64,000 nt of DNA from contig MU006218.1 in assembly GCA_010093685.1 (NCBI GenBank), positions 1,151,766-1,215,765 on the forward strand, in the 5' to 3' direction. Below, in pieces: positions 53,131 to 64,000 of the stretch (its first letter is position 1; each line of letters begins with the position of its first letter). This DNA is from Ophiobolus disseminans. Taxonomy: Eukaryota > Ascomycota > Dothideomycetes > Pleosporales > Phaeosphaeriaceae. The notes under the pieces are model-generated. The model was not told the DNA's origin, searched no databases, and saw only the letters and a program-made list of their open reading frames with translations. Made by a program: the position numbers and the translations under genes.

Positions 53131-55440
53131 TTATCGGGTAGAGAAAGCCTTGGTGACAACACGCTTGAGCGCAAGCTCCTTCTTCTTCAGGTCCTCAGCG
53201 GAGGCATCCTCAATCTCGAGCTGTGCCATGGCGTCAGACAGGGCAGACTCGATCTTCTCCTTCTGGCCACGCTTGAGGCGGATGGATGTGGTGGGATCCG
53301 AGACCATCTCCTCAACACGGGAGATGTAAGACTCGAGTTGTTGCCTGCCCTCGAACTTCTTGCTGAAAGCCTCGTCGCTTGTCTTGAACTTCTGGGCGTC
53401 GTTGATCATGCTCTCGATCTCGGTAGATGAGAGCTTGCCGACTGCGTTGGAGATGGTGATGTTGGCGCTGCGGCCGGAAGTCTTCTCAGTGGCGGTGACC
53501 TTGAGGATACCGTTGACATCGACCTCGAAGACGACCTCAAGGACGGCATCTCCAGCCTTCATGGGACTGTAGTCAAAACGGTCAGTATATGTCGCATGGG
53601 GAGTTTTTACACGGGCTTTACTTACGGAATGGGAGCAAGAGTGAATTCACCGAGGGAAGTGTTGTCCTCGCAGTTGACACGCTCACCCTGGAACACAGGG
53701 AACTGGACGGTTTGCTGGTTGTCTGCAACGGTAGTGAACGTTCGCTTCTTGATGGTCTGGAGATAGACAGGTTAGTATTTGGCCTGCAAAATTCTGGCTG
53801 CGGAGTGCACTTACGGGGACAGTCTGGCCACGGGGAACGACGGGAGCAAAGATGTTGCCCTCCATGGCGACACCGAGAGAGAGGGGCACAACATCGAGAA
53901 GGAGGAGATCAGCAGTCTCGGCAGAGGTGGCCTTTCCGGAAAGAATACCAGCCTGAACAGCCGCGCCGTAGGCGACAGCCTCGTCGGGGTTGATGCTCTT
54001 CTCGAGCTTCTTGCCGCCGAAGAAGTCGCTGAGGAGCTTCTGGATCTTGGGAATACGGGTGGAGCCACCAACGAGAACGATCTCGTCAACCTTGTCCTTG
54101 GCGATGTTGGCGTCCTTGAGCACCTGAGCAACTGGATCAAGAGTGCCGGAGAAAGCCTTCTGGTTCAGGTCTTCGAAACGAGCACGTGTGATGTTGGCGT
54201 TGAAGTCCTCGCCGTCGAAAAGCGAGTCGATCTCAACAGTGGTCTGGGTGGCGTTGGAAAGTGTGCGCTTGGCACGCTCGCAAGCAGTTCGGAGACGGCG
54301 CAGCGCGCGGGCATCGCCGCTAATGTCTATTCTGGAGTCAGCGCCAATTCAATTGCGATAGTGTCGCGAAGGTAGACAGGATGAGGGATTCCAACCTTTC
54401 TTAGTCTTCTTTGTGAACTCTTTCTTGAAGTGGTCAAGAAGGTTAGTATCAAAATCCTGCCCGCCTAGATGGGTACTTTTGACAGGTTAGTATTTAGCCT
54501 GCAGAAACCTGGTTACGGGGTGTCACTTACTCTCCAGCGGTGGCCTTAACGGTGAAAACACCACCCTGAATGTGCAGCAGCGACACATCGAAGGTACCAC
54601 CACCGAGATCGTAGATGAGGACATTCCTCTCCTTCTCCGACTTTCCGGAGCCGAGACCGTAGGCGATAGCGGCGGCTGTAGGCTCGTTGATGATGCGGAG
54701 AACGTTGAGGCCAGCGATGGCACCGGCGTCCTTGGTGGCTTGACGCTGGTTGTCGTTGAAGTAGGCGGGTACGGTGATGACGGCCTTCTCGACCTTCATG
54801 CCGAGCTTGACCTCAGCAACCTCCTTCATCTGTGCGTGTATTAGCGCGGATTCGACGAATTCTGCGCGCGGGGCACGAGCATACCTTGACGAGGACCATG
54901 GCGGAGATCTCCTGGGCGGAGAACTGCTTCTTCTCGCCGAGGTACTCAACCTCAATCATGGGGCTGCCGCCCTGGTCGATGACCTTGAATGGCCATGACT
55001 TGATGTCCTTGGTGACGGTCTCGTCCTCGAATCGGCGACCGATCAAGCGCCTGAGCAAGTCAGCATACTGGCTCCTGGATGGATTCGATGGGTGTTTGTG
55101 ACGTACTTGACATCGAATACAGTGTTCTCCGGGTTCATAGCAGCCTGGTTCTTGGCCGCCTCACCGATCAGGCGCTCCTCGCTCGTGAAGGACACGAAGG
55201 AGGGGGTGGTGAAGGAACCCTGCTCGTTGGCAACTACACGGTCATCGTTAGGGGGCGCTCATAAATAAGGCAGAGGGTGGGCGCATACTGATCTCGACAT
55301 TGGTGCCCTCGTAGTTGGCGACGCAAGAGTAGGTCGTGCCTGGCGGTGTACGTTAGCGATCGCACTGTGGGGTAATATTGTGGTCGAAAATGCGCACCAA
55401 GATCGATGCCAATGGCACCCTCGTATACTTCGTCGCTCAT
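53131..55440 (-). CDS. SSB1: Ribosome-associated Hsp70, Ssb type
   Basis: Nine exons: 55440-55398, 55339-55289, 55233-55107, 55050-54885, 54829-54531, 54475-54396, 54326-53815, 53756-53626 and 53566-53131, giving 614 residues. Ssb binds nascent chains at the ribosomal exit with the RAC co-chaperone (Zuo1-Ssz1). Hsp70 signatures: AIGIDLGTTYSCVANYEG, IYDLGGGTFDVSLLHIQ and VLVGGSTRIPKIQKLL. It lacks the EEVD terminus of cytosolic Ssa and ends ELALKRVVTKAFSTR, matching Ssb. No signal or mitochondrial peptide is present. Donors are mostly GTRNGN; intron 6 uses GTTGGA. It is the most intron-rich gene here, with the first two exons of only 43 and 51 nt. Confidence 0.95.
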
Positions 55441-56053
55441 GGTGTATGTGTGTTGACAGGAACTACCCGAGAAACTGGAAGAGAAAGAATGGGTTGGAGG
55501 GAAGTGGGAGCGTGGTGGACCTATTTACGCTTGCTGCGATGCAAGAAAATTGTTTAGCGCATTGGTGCCCGCCGAAGGTTGGCCCCGGCCGCCAAGATAT
55601 TGCGTCGCTTACGTCGCCGCTAGCGTTGTGGTGTGTAAAACCGTGCCGAGGCGAAGACGACAACAGCTACTTTTCACAGTCGAATGTACGTTGAACGTGA
55701 ATAAATCTTTTTTTTCGACAAGCACACGCCAGAGTCTAAACATCCTCACGCAGATACGTTGCCTCAAGGAAGATCTCTAACATGCTGCGAGCCTCTTCAG
55801 CACGTACTCCCGAAGTCTTCCTCAGGGCACCCATACGTGTTGCAGACTATGGTTTTCCCACCATACTGACTCGATGAATTGATTGGTCTCGAAGCCTAGT
55901 CCATATATGAACGTCATACAGAGAACCACGCGGACAAGTTTGGGGGTGCTCAAGGCTGAGGCCTAGTCATGCATGATATGCTGGCCCAACCTTCAGCCTT
56001 GTCTGTCCAGATTCCTAAACTCATCTCTTTACCCTGTCCTATTGTGTTTCACA
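55441..56053. other. Divergent promoter region SSB / membrane protein
   Basis: About 610 bp. Pyrimidine-rich stretches lie upstream of SSB; a long T run occurs at about 55709. No specific heat-shock or other element was assigned. Confidence 0.35.
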
Positions 56054-57107
56054 ATGGCTTCCCTTAACTCGTTGTTTCTATCTCTCTCTGTCTTCTTCGT
56101 CCTCGCAGCACCATGCACCGCCAAATTCGACCCCGTGTACGCCGGCACTGCCAGCGATGGCGTACGCGCATGCATCGCGAATTCGTCATTCACGATTCAG
56201 AACATCACGCTGCGAGAAAACTGTAGAGATGCATTCCAGTGTGTAATGGACAACATACCGGGCGATGCCCAGAGCATACTGAGCAGTGGATCGGCTATTC
56301 TAGGATTTGTATGGCGGACCCGAGTGGCGGAACCCACCAGCCTTACTAAGAATACTATAGATCCCAACCGTTCTCCTCGTATTGGGAAGTACAAACGCCG
56401 AGATCATACGCGTACATGCTAGATACCCCCTGCTCGCCTTCTTCCTCAGCCTCACAAACATGAACAAGCGGCCCGACGTAGTGCAACCGACACATCCTAC
56501 TACACGTCCCACACCAGACTCTATATCTCTGGGCCCATACGGGATGGTCAGGCGTCGCAATCGAAAACTGAGAACACCTCCATACAGAATAATGACGATA
56601 CACTTCCTCGCTGCTGTAGGAGCCGCCATCGTGATCTGGCAAACCGTGGAGATAGGAAGATACGGCGTGCTGAGCTGGGCGTGCTGGACAGACTTCTACC
56701 CGTTGATCTGGATCGGCATGGCTGTGCTTCAGCACGTGTTGAGTGTGGTTTTGATGCGCTCGAGTCTGTGCCTCATGGTTGACACAGTACTGCCCCCACA
56801 GGTTCCTCGAAAGTCGTCGCAACCGACCAAGCAACGCGTCCCTGCGAAATCCGCCTTCACGTCCTTTGACCTAACGGAAGCAGATCTGCAGGTCGAAGTC
56901 GGGAGGAAAAGATTCGCAAAATGGGGCAAGGCAGCTGCGGATCTTGTAAACAACGTCAACTATCTGTATGGCACGGCAGTCTTTGCGAGTATCACGCTCG
57001 TCTCGGGACGCCTGGCTATTCACAGGCTGGCAACTTTTGGCATCATAACGGCGGCGGCGAGGATGGCGACAGTTTTTGTGTTGGAGGATATTGATGGCGA
57101 AGAATGA
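56054..57107 (+). CDS. Multipass membrane protein with signal peptide, uncharacterised
   Basis: Exons 56054-56308 and 56361-57107 join in phase 0 for 333 residues. A signal peptide (LNSLFLSLSVFFVLAAPCTA) precedes a short lumenal/extracellular region with four Cys (VRACIANSS, RENCRDAFQCVMDN). Hydrophobic segments follow: ILSSGSAILGFIPTVLLVLG spanning the splice, ARYPLLAFFLSLTNM, IHFLAAVGAAIVIWQTVEIG, FYPLIWIGMAVLQHVLSVVL and two near the end. A basic, Pro-rich loop lies between. The topology is typical of a fungus-specific membrane-protein family; no transport or enzymatic motif is seen and no name is recognised. Confidence 0.78.
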
Positions 57108-57833
57108 TGGTACAAGCTTGGAGCTATGGGGTTGAAGGTACGATGAACCATAAAGTCTGGGAGTGCTGCATTAGAATATAACAAAATATCAGCATGAGAA
57201 CATACAGAGCAAAGGACGAGAACGATAGAATTGCATAGTCACGCAAAGAGTGCGCGCGCGACATACCATCTTCCACTACAGCCCCAGTATCCAACAGTGC
57301 ACTTCCTTTACACGATTTCGAGAAGCCTGCAGTAATCAGCATCAGCAAACGGTCTAACTACCTGTGAGAACTACACACTCGAGATCTCGGTCTACATGGC
57401 ATGATTCACGACTCTCCACTTCAATACCTACCGTATCAGCTGCTCACCTCCCTGTTTTACCTCTCATCGGAACGCATTGCCGACAAGACTTGCAATCAAA
57501 TAGAGACGCGAGGACCACGATCTTCAAGTATCATGACCCGTCTCCAGAAGCAGCTTGAACAACGCAAAACAGATGTAGGAGTATTTTCAGGCTGTTGAAC
57601 TTCGACCAAAGTCAGGCAAAGACTGGGTAAGGTGTGACATAGCGGCAAGAAGCATACAATGCCAGCTAATCATATCATTTCTATCATATTCGATGATAAT
57701 GTCCCCAAGCCATAGGGTATACTACACAAGTAAATTAATGTAATCCACCCCGAAAACGCCCATACACGCATGCCCCGAACACCCACCCAAACTCCGCAAT
57801 GCAATGCCCATTCACATTCCCCTCACATCACCC
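57108..57833. other. Convergent 3' flanks
   Basis: About 725 bp between the membrane-protein gene and the E2 gene. Short frames only; nothing recognised. Confidence 0.35.
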
Positions 57834-58558
57834 TCAGACCGTATCATCATGAAACATAAAGTTAATATCCCTCGGCCTCTGCGTATTATACCTGACAAAG
57901 TTATCGTCTCCCTCGGGCCGCTCCTTCTTCGTGTTGCTCGTCAGCATGCTCTGCAGACTGACGCACACGCTCTCGACGTTGTGAACGGGCGACCAGCCCT
58001 GGCGGTCCAGCAGGTCGAGGCAGATGATGCCGTTGGAGTAGATGTGCGGGTGGTACGGGATTGGGTGCGTTGCGTCGCGGACGAAGGTTACTTCGGGGGG
58101 CTGTTGTCAGGAGGTTAGCTTTGAGCTGGGGTAGTAAGAGTGAACGCAAGGGGAGTTACTTACTTCGATGGGGTATTGGCCGCTGAAGGTGAATTTCAGC
58201 CTGTACGTCTCGTTTTGGTAGATGGGGTTTGGGTCGATGACTTTGACGTCGACGAGCCAGGTTTCGTAGTTGTCGGCTTGGATGAGTGTTATGCCGTCTG
58301 GGAGTTTGCCTTGCATCTACAAGATTGTCAACAAAACCCTCCGTATATCCTGAGGTTGCGAGCGAGTGTGTTGATTCGTGATGGGCGTGGATTGAGACGG
58401 GCAAGTAGGCAGCGCCAGCGTTGTAGAAGGGCGGTGGCACTGTACCTTTTGTAGCTCCTATAGTTATGTGTTAACTCTCATAGTCTTTGCAACGCAGATA
58501 TGCGCCCAGAGTAGCGCTGGGGGAAGAGTACCTTTCCTAAGCGCTTTGCCGCAAACAT
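57834..58558 (-). CDS. Ubiquitin-conjugating enzyme E2, UBE2W-like
   Basis: Exons 58558-58532 (27 nt), 58457-58446 (12 nt), 58316-58164 and 58100-57834 give 152 residues. It carries activated ubiquitin on its active-site Cys. The UBC fold is complete: FAAKRLGKELQKMQGKLPDG across three exons, YRLKFTFSGQYPIEPPEVTF, and HPHIYSNGIICLDLLDRQGW with the active Cys in IICL. The segment WSPVHNVESVCVSLQSMLTS resembles UBE2W-type E2s, which attach ubiquitin to protein N-termini; the family usually has HPHVYSNGHICLSIL, so Ile replaces His before Ile-Cys. The 12-nt exon (GAG-CTA-CAA-AAG) is required to complete helix 1. The E2 call is firm; the subclass is inferred. Confidence 0.9.
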
Positions 58559-59195
58559 CTTGAATGAATGCCTGATCTGTCCTTCCACTTGAAATGGTGT
58601 TCTGTTGTAGTGATATTCGTGTGCTGTCTAGTAGCTAGTGACCTCAGAAGTAGCGCCGACGTAGTGTTGGGTGCACTTTGTCAAAGCTGTGGGAAGGATG
58701 ACTGTAGACCGTGGTGGGGGAGGGGCGATTCCAATGAGGCAGCGACAAGTCGTGAAGAACAAGGTAAGTTCAAATTGAATCTTACTTAATAAGAAAGTGA
58801 CACGTAAGTGAGTCAGGGCTAAGACGTGAATGGTGCTGCTGGTCGTGAAGATACCATGTAGCTTGTGAGTGACGCGGATGCTAGGCAGCTCAACGCGCCC
58901 ACCAGTTCAGGCCCACCTGCGGGACTGCGGCGCAATTGCACGTGATGGATGCTTCAAACATGGCATGTCAAAATCAGCTAGGTGCGTCATTCTTCGAGTA
59001 AGGCACTTTATATCTCAGAATAGTTTGTGAAGTAGATAGTTGGATCCACTCGATGGGATATACGCCAAACACCACCCATCGGCTTTTTCCGGCCTACAAA
59101 GTCTCGAGGGACTTACCATACCCAATACAAATACCACGGAAGCGCTCATAACTAGATAATGATATACAGAAAAAGAAAAAGATCTGGCGCTGCGA
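58559..59195. other. Intergenic region
   Basis: About 635 bp between the E2 promoter and the PEX13 3' end. No further feature recognised. Confidence 0.4.
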
Positions 59196-60610
59196 TCATG
59201 AGTAAAACGCGCCCTTCTGGAAACTTTCGACGCCCATATCGCCGGCCTTGCTGTCGACCTTTGGTGCCGTTACAGGCACCTTGTTCTCTGTCATTGTGGC
59301 AGTCCGGCTTCCGAGGCTGCTGCTTGTCATGGTCTGAGCCCTGCTACCGGCTGGGCTCCCAGCTTGACTTCCGCTTGTGATTTGAGCTGGTTGTTTTCGC
59401 TGGATCGTCTCCAGGTAGATACCGGGCAGGTAGCCCATCTTGCCATCTCTTGAGCGGCAGCGCCACCATTCTGATGCGTTACCCATGGGATCTGTCTTGC
59501 TCAATACGGCAACCATATCGCCCTTCTTGACTGCAAGGTCCATGCCCTGCATGTTGGCGTTCGGGGTGAAGTCGTAAAGCGTGCGGCAGAATTCGAGTTT
59601 GGTAGGGTCGATGGGCTGGCCGGCCTGGGGGTTCTCGAGCATCTTCCGCTTCTCTTCCTCCTCTTGTGACCGCGCAAGCGCCTTGATGAGCTTGCCCATG
59701 AGATACGGTAGACCGAAGACTGCAAGCATGAATACGATGAACGGCTTCTTCGACGGCTTGGCCGATGCTGCAGATCCGTCTGCTCCTCCGCCGTTGAAGG
59801 CGGCGAAACTGGCAGGTGTCAAGGCCATTGCGTCGGCTGGAAGCGGTCGTCCGGTCAGCTTTGCGATTGCGGTCCGTATCCATCGCATCACTGTGAATAT
59901 CCCGAGGACGGAGCCGAGTGTTTGCCGTAGGTTTCCGAACTGTTCTGCGACCGACACCATGGCTAAAGCAAGTCAGTACTGACACGTCCAAAGCAGGAAG
60001 TGAAGTACACACCAAAGAATGACGAGTGTGTCGCCATGTAAGTGCTCTGCAGCATCTGCGCAAAGCCGCCAAAGGCGCCCACAATGTTCTCGATCAGCTG
60101 GAACGTCGCTGCGGTGCTCTGACTGAATGACTGTGTGAGGCTGGCGTTGTTTGGGTCTCCTGGCATGCCCATGCCTCCATACATGCCTCCCATACCACCC
60201 ATGCCCATGCCACCATACATGCTTCCCATGCCACCCATACCGCCCATTCCGCCATACATGCTGCCCATGCCACCCATGCCACCGCCGAAGCTCGAATATG
60301 GCGAGGAGTAGCTGTTATATCCTCCTCCTCCATAGCCGCTGCTGTAGGGCGACATCCTATTGTTCATGCCCGAGTAGTTGGCCGCATTGCGGTTTGCGAC
60401 GGTGCCGAGGGAGTCAGGTACCGACGGCAGGGGCGGTGGACTTGATGTGGTTGTCCCTGCGGGTGCTGTGCTGCTGCTCGAGCCCGTGAGGCCTGCGCGG
60501 TTGTTAGCGGTGCTGGCCGTTGGCGCCCCGAGTCGCGAAGACGTACCAACCGAGGCACTGGTCGCGCCTCCGCTCGTCTCCCATGGCTTTGGCGGCGATG
60601 GTGCAGACAT
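59196..60610 (-). CDS. PEX13: Pex13, peroxisomal import docking subunit with SH3 domain
   Basis: Exons 60610-60547, 60492-60013 and 59962-59196 give 436 residues. Pex13 forms the matrix-protein import gate with Pex14 and binds cargo receptor Pex5. The N-terminus (SPPKPWET) is followed by a Tyr/Gly/Met-rich region with repeats of GGMGGMGSMYGGMGG type, the FG/YG-like domain believed to form the selective phase. The conserved membrane part has THSSFFAMVSVAEQFGNLRQ and GIFTVMRWIRTAIAKLTGRP, and another hydrophobic stretch is FIVFMLAVFGLPYLMGKL. The SH3 domain follows (CRTLYDFTPNANMQGMDLAV to GKMGYLPGIYLE). Intron 1 (54 nt, branch GCTAAC) has no stop and a length divisible by three, so the unspliced form would also translate. 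Confidence 0.95.
60140..60300 (-). repeat. Coding Gly/Met/Tyr microrepeats in PEX13
   Basis: The minus strand codes about nine tandem variants of GGMGGMYGGMG within exon 2 of PEX13. The underlying DNA is a run of CATNCCNCCCAT-like units. Length variation here would change the protein in steps of whole residues because the units are in frame. Confidence 0.7.
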
Positions 60611-61199
60611 GTGTGCGCGCGTCTCTCTTCACCGCACCCTCGTGCGTGCTGGAAGTGTTGATGGCAGTCGCTGCAGAATCGGCTGCCGATGTCGTCGATG
60701 GGGCGCGACAGACGTCAAGAGGCTGGCAATAGGCGGATCCAAGCGAATTTGCGGGGGTCGCCGGGGGTTCGTAAGCGTCGAATGGGCGGATCCGCGTCAA
60801 CTCTGTAGGGGGTCGAAAGGGCTGCACGCGCAATGTCGGGCGTGTTGAAAGGTGCCGAGTGAGGGTTGTCCGTGGCGTGGAGAGTCGATAAGATGAGCGA
60901 TGGCTGTTCGGGATGCGGCAGGCCTTTCAGCACCGGACGGCAACAGACCTCGGTCGGATCGCCTCGTCGCTTTGGGCAAGCACATGCTGAGAGCCGCGCG
61001 AGTCAGCCGTCGACCCTTGCCATCGGTCGCTCTTCCGCACTACTCTGCACACTTCCGCCGTCTCGACTTATCGCGCGCTCTGCAGTCTTCTAATTCTTGG
61101 ACTTTCCAGACGCATGATGTATTTTGTTAGAGAATGCTAAACTACTCTCTGAAATGTCTTTGTACATGTGTGCCCTCGCGATAGTCTTCGAGTCCACCA
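60611..61199. other. Intergenic region
   Basis: About 590 bp holding the PEX13 promoter and the 3' flank of the TOS1-like gene. Nothing else recognised. Confidence 0.4.
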
Positions 61200-62801
61200 T
61201 CAGTCCCCGATAGCAAACAGCGAGTGCACCCAGCTGTCAGCATCGTACGCCACCAAGCGCTGTATCTGAGCGTCCGATAGCGACGAGCTGAAATCAAAGC
61301 TGTCGTCGAGCACCATCGCTGTGATGTGCGGGTAATGCCAGACCACCGCAAACTTCATCTTCCTCCCCACAGGCCTCTTGAAGTAGTTCGAGTCGCCTCC
61401 TTGTAAATTGCCCTGTCGATGCATTGTACTTTTCGCTCGCTCCTCTCCGTTGCCGAGCATCTCAAAGGCATCAAACTCTCCACAGCCAGTCGACCAGCAA
61501 GAGCATGGGATGTTGTTGCGGTCGTTGCCGTACTGGAGGATGCGAGGTATGTCTGCGTTGAGGAACCACCATGCGGGCGCATCAGAGATCATGCCTAGAT
61601 CGGTGCCGTGGTTCTGGTAGTGGTCCATTTGGAACTCAATCAAGAAGGCCTTTGACGAGCCAGACCAGCCGAAGTGCGAGGTAGCGTCCGGCCGCCAGTA
61701 CGAACAGTCTTGATCACACGACTTGTCGGAGAGGACTGTAATCTCGCGTTCGGAGGTGTCGAGCGTGCCATCGAAGGGCATGCTGTCGGGTGACACTGCG
61801 CCGCCGTCACTTGTCACGTAGCTAAGGGAGTTTCCAAAGGCGCTTAAACTTGTCAGTGTCCTATCATCTAACGTGAAGTGGCAACATACTAGTCGAACGT
61901 GCCAGACTTCTGTGGATCACCCCGGTTGGCCAAGAATGAGAAGCCTGTAGCTTGTGCGGGTGCTGCTGAGGTATAATATGCTACTCTACCCCAGTCTGCT
62001 GCAGCTCTGCGAATTATGTTGGGTCCATCATTTGCTGCAACCGAGTGCCTCGCTGGGAAGGGTCTCGATGCCGGAAGCTGTTGCCCAGAGGGTATGAGGA
62101 CTGGTGGTGTTTCTGCCCAGGTAGGGTATGCTTTAGGACTGGAAGCAGTGGACGTTGGTACGCATGGTATCGCAGGTCCAATGTACGTTGTGTTTATGAT
62201 AGGATTGGCGATGCTGGTTGGACGAGTTGACTCGCACTCTGTCACGAAAACGGTCGTTGTGACCGTTCGGGGACCGCAGCGTTTTGTAGTGTTGGTGGTT
62301 CTCTTTTCAAGAGGCGACACCTGGACATCTTGGGAGGAATCCTGGTGTGTGACACCAAAGTCGCGCTTGTTCAGTGCTCGCCGTCGGTTGTAGAATGGCA
62401 CTGTTTCTCGTTTCCCTAGCGTATGTATGTCGCTTGGCAGTTGGTACACGGCGAGTTGGGATACATTCATCGGTCCTCGCAAGTGCATCGAGACCTATAG
62501 TACATCAGCGTTGCACCGTATCTTCACCAGGGAGCACCACCTCTCCAAACAAAGGCGTGAGCGGGCCAGTTCCTTCATAGTTCACACGCTCATGCTCGCA
62601 AATGCCGGTTTTGGCGTCGACAGATATTGTGCGATTATAGACACCGGACTGACTGATGTTGCGGTAAGTGATGGCCCAGACTTCGGAGCAGTACCAGTTG
62701 CCGTCTGGAGCACGCTGATTAGTCCCTTTACATAGCTCGCCAGACGTCCTGCTGTAGGCGAATGGGAGGGTAAAAGTTGCGATGAGTAGGGTATGCTTCA
62801 T
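61200..62801 (-). CDS. TOS1/YJL171C-family cell-wall protein (putative glycosidase)
   Basis: Exons 62801-62541, 62494-61890 and 61842-61200 give 502 residues. The start MKHTLLIATFTLPFAYSRTS is a signal peptide. The N-terminal Cys domain has YCSEVWAITYRNISQSGVYN and ends LFGE; splicing a 46-nt intron with donor GTGGTG gives VSMHLRGPMNVSQLAVYQL, the expected family continuation. A Ser/Thr/Pro linker follows, with a possible KR processing site. The C-terminal domain contains WGRVAYYTSAAPAQATGFSF, CDQDCSYWRPDATSHFGWSG and CSCWSTGCGEFDAFEML; the acidic CGEFDAFE stretch is a candidate active site. Such proteins are glucan-associated wall proteins in yeasts and moulds; the catalytic role is inferred. 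Confidence 0.9.
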
Positions 62802-63594
62802 TGTGATGTGGAGGTAATGCTTGTTGAAGATCAATGAGGCGTGAAATTGTACGGAACGTTGGATATGACGTTGGTCAAATGTGTTTGAATTGCTATGGGT
62901 GTATCTAAAGAAGTGCTCGCAGGACGAGGTAGGCAGACCATACGACATGTGACGATGTGGAAGTCGCGCAGAGAGTGAGGTAGGAAACAGCTTGCTGACT
63001 ATAGTCAACAAGCCAGAACGACCGCAGAAATGCTAATGCCATTTCGAAGGAGCAAGATTTGCAAAGTCTGTGCAATGTTAGCAGTTGCTGCACGAATGAC
63101 TGAGAGTAACAGAGCTAGCAAATGCAAAGTGTTCAGAAGTCCGTTGAATTCATCGGCACATAGTAGGCCTAAAATAAGAGGTACCAGAAAATAGTATGGA
63201 AGATTCATCCCGTTGCGCGTAAAGTGTTGGAGGGTATAGATGGTGCGAACGTACCTGGAGAAGCTGCAACTGGGTCTCAGCAGCCGCGTCTATTGCGCAC
63301 AAGGCATGCGCACAAACATCAAACATTACTGTCGTTTGAAAGTCACGTAGAATCGCGCTGCATAGTCTAGGAGAACCCAGTACTGCCAACGAGGGTGTCG
63401 AGAGTGAGGTTTCGCGATGTCAGAACTTTTTTATGGAGAGCTCAGTCGCGCCTTGGCGGGGTCCGAGCGCCCACGCAAGCGAGCGGGCCACCTCAATTTC
63501 GTCCTGCGATCGCGAACTTCGTTTCGAGACTCCAGCCCATCCCCCTCGCCAACCGTACTCACCGACCAGCTCGCCGCCAGTACATTTCTTCACA
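62802..63594. other. Divergent promoter region TOS1-like / RPS13
   Basis: About 790 bp. Several short minus-strand frames (62905-63389) begin with hydrophobic stretches but share no consistent splicing. The last 150 bp before RPS13 are pyrimidine-rich, as is common upstream of fungal ribosomal protein genes. Confidence 0.35.
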
Positions 63595-64000
63595 ATGGGT
63601 CGTCTTCACAGCAACGGAAAGGGCATATCAGCCTCGGCCGTCCCCTACTCCCGCAACCCGCCTGCGTGGCTCAAGACCACCCCCGAGCAGGTTGTCGACC
63701 AGATCTCCAAGCTCGCGAAGAAGGGCGCCACTCCGTCTCAGTAAGGAAACCACTGGAAGGGAGTCACAATGGAATATATGAGGCTAACAGATGTTAGGAT
63801 TGGCGAGATCCTTCGTGACTCTCACGGTATCGCCCAGACCAGGGTCGTCACCGGCAACAAGATCCTCCGGATACTGAAGTCTAGCGGTACGGTTTCCAGC
63901 CCCAGCTGAGCGCATGTCAACAGCAGCTCTGCCCTCGAGCATCTGCCGCGCTATACAAATTCTGCCTCTATCGGTTCAAAGCTGATATTGTGCCAATAGG
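63595..64000 (+). CDS. RPS13: 40S ribosomal protein uS15 (RPS13), 5' part
   Basis: Exon 1 (63595-63740) and exon 2 (63798-63886) are in the window; a third exon must lie beyond position 64000. Exon 1 codes GRLHSNGKGISASAVPYSRN and PPAWLKTTPEQVVDQISKLA; the splice gives PSQIGEILRDSHGIAQTRVV, then TGNKILRILKSSG, all matching eukaryotic uS15, which sits at the 40S body near intersubunit bridge B4. The second intron (donor GTACGG at 63887) is still open after 114 nt, longer than most here; ribosomal-protein introns can host snoRNAs, but no C/D or H/ACA boxes could be assigned in the visible part. Confidence 0.96.

Noticed and set aside
53589..54375. Plus-strand frames opposite the Hsp70 gene
   Set aside because: Well-known shadow frames of Hsp70 coding sequence; no independent start, splice or domain evidence.
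62905..63389. Several hydrophobic minus-strand short frames upstream of RPS13
   Set aside because: They cannot be joined by consistent splice sites and show no family motif; treated as promoter DNA.
1..64000. A secondary-metabolite cluster, prophage, CRISPR or transposase gene
   Set aside because: No polyketide synthase, peptide synthetase, terpene cyclase, integrase, transposase or direct-repeat spacer array was seen in any frame.

Overview
This is nuclear DNA of a filamentous ascomycete, most likely a Dothideomycete (Pleosporales-type); the lineage is inferred from protein flavour and was not tested. The evidence is spliceosomal genes with short introns (about 35-60 nt, GTRNGY donors, CTAAC/CTGAC-like branch sites, CAG/TAG acceptors), roughly one gene per 2 kb on both strands, and clear fungal orthologues (SNU114, TMA22, CGR1, VTA1, VPS33, SSB-type Hsp70, PEX13, TOS1, RPS13). 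No prokaryotic, CRISPR, rRNA or tRNA feature was seen. All gene models were spliced by eye from reading-frame continuity and splice consensus.

Left conserved block (1-19.2 kb): the 3' end of a GH128-like glycosidase; a membrane-anchored pepsin-fold protein that has lost a catalytic motif; a Pro/Thr-rich GPI-type wall protein with internal repeats; the U5 snRNP GTPase Snu114 divergent from cytosolic acetoacetyl-CoA thiolase (ERG10); TMA22; a Ser/Thr-rich GPI-type protein; a coiled-coil tail-anchored protein; CGR1 divergent from a mitochondrial ornithine-type carrier; and the peroxisomal membrane protein PMP24.

Middle accessory block (about 19.2-36 kb): gene-poor and full of decay. It holds a degenerate tandem repeat whose copies differ largely by C-to-T/G-to-A changes (RIP-like), a C2H2 zinc-finger gene, an AT-rich foldback (MITE-like) element, a 760-residue orphan protein, an array of GCGGCC-N-CCAAT motifs, and five same-strand paralogues of an F-box-like LPGELRN-IY family, of which only one is clearly intact. 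A secreted beta-propeller gene and a divergent AA9 LPMO-like gene lie among them.

Right conserved block (36-64 kb): a GT34 glycosyltransferase, a GRF zinc-finger protein, a fungal SLC6-family transporter, a large P1B copper-type ATPase with four metal-binding motifs, an ER thioredoxin/PDI protein with an 8-nt exon, VTA1 and VPS33 (both endosome/vacuole traffic), the ribosome-associated Hsp70 Ssb (9 exons), a multipass membrane protein, a UBE2W-like E2 with a 12-nt exon, the peroxisomal importer subunit PEX13, a TOS1-family wall protein, and the first exons of ribosomal protein uS15/RPS13, which runs off the window.

These genes are mostly independent housekeeping loci rather than one pathway. 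I found no convincing new multi-gene system; the most unusual material is the decaying paralogue array, the foldback element and repeats of the middle block, and a few proteins with altered catalytic motifs.
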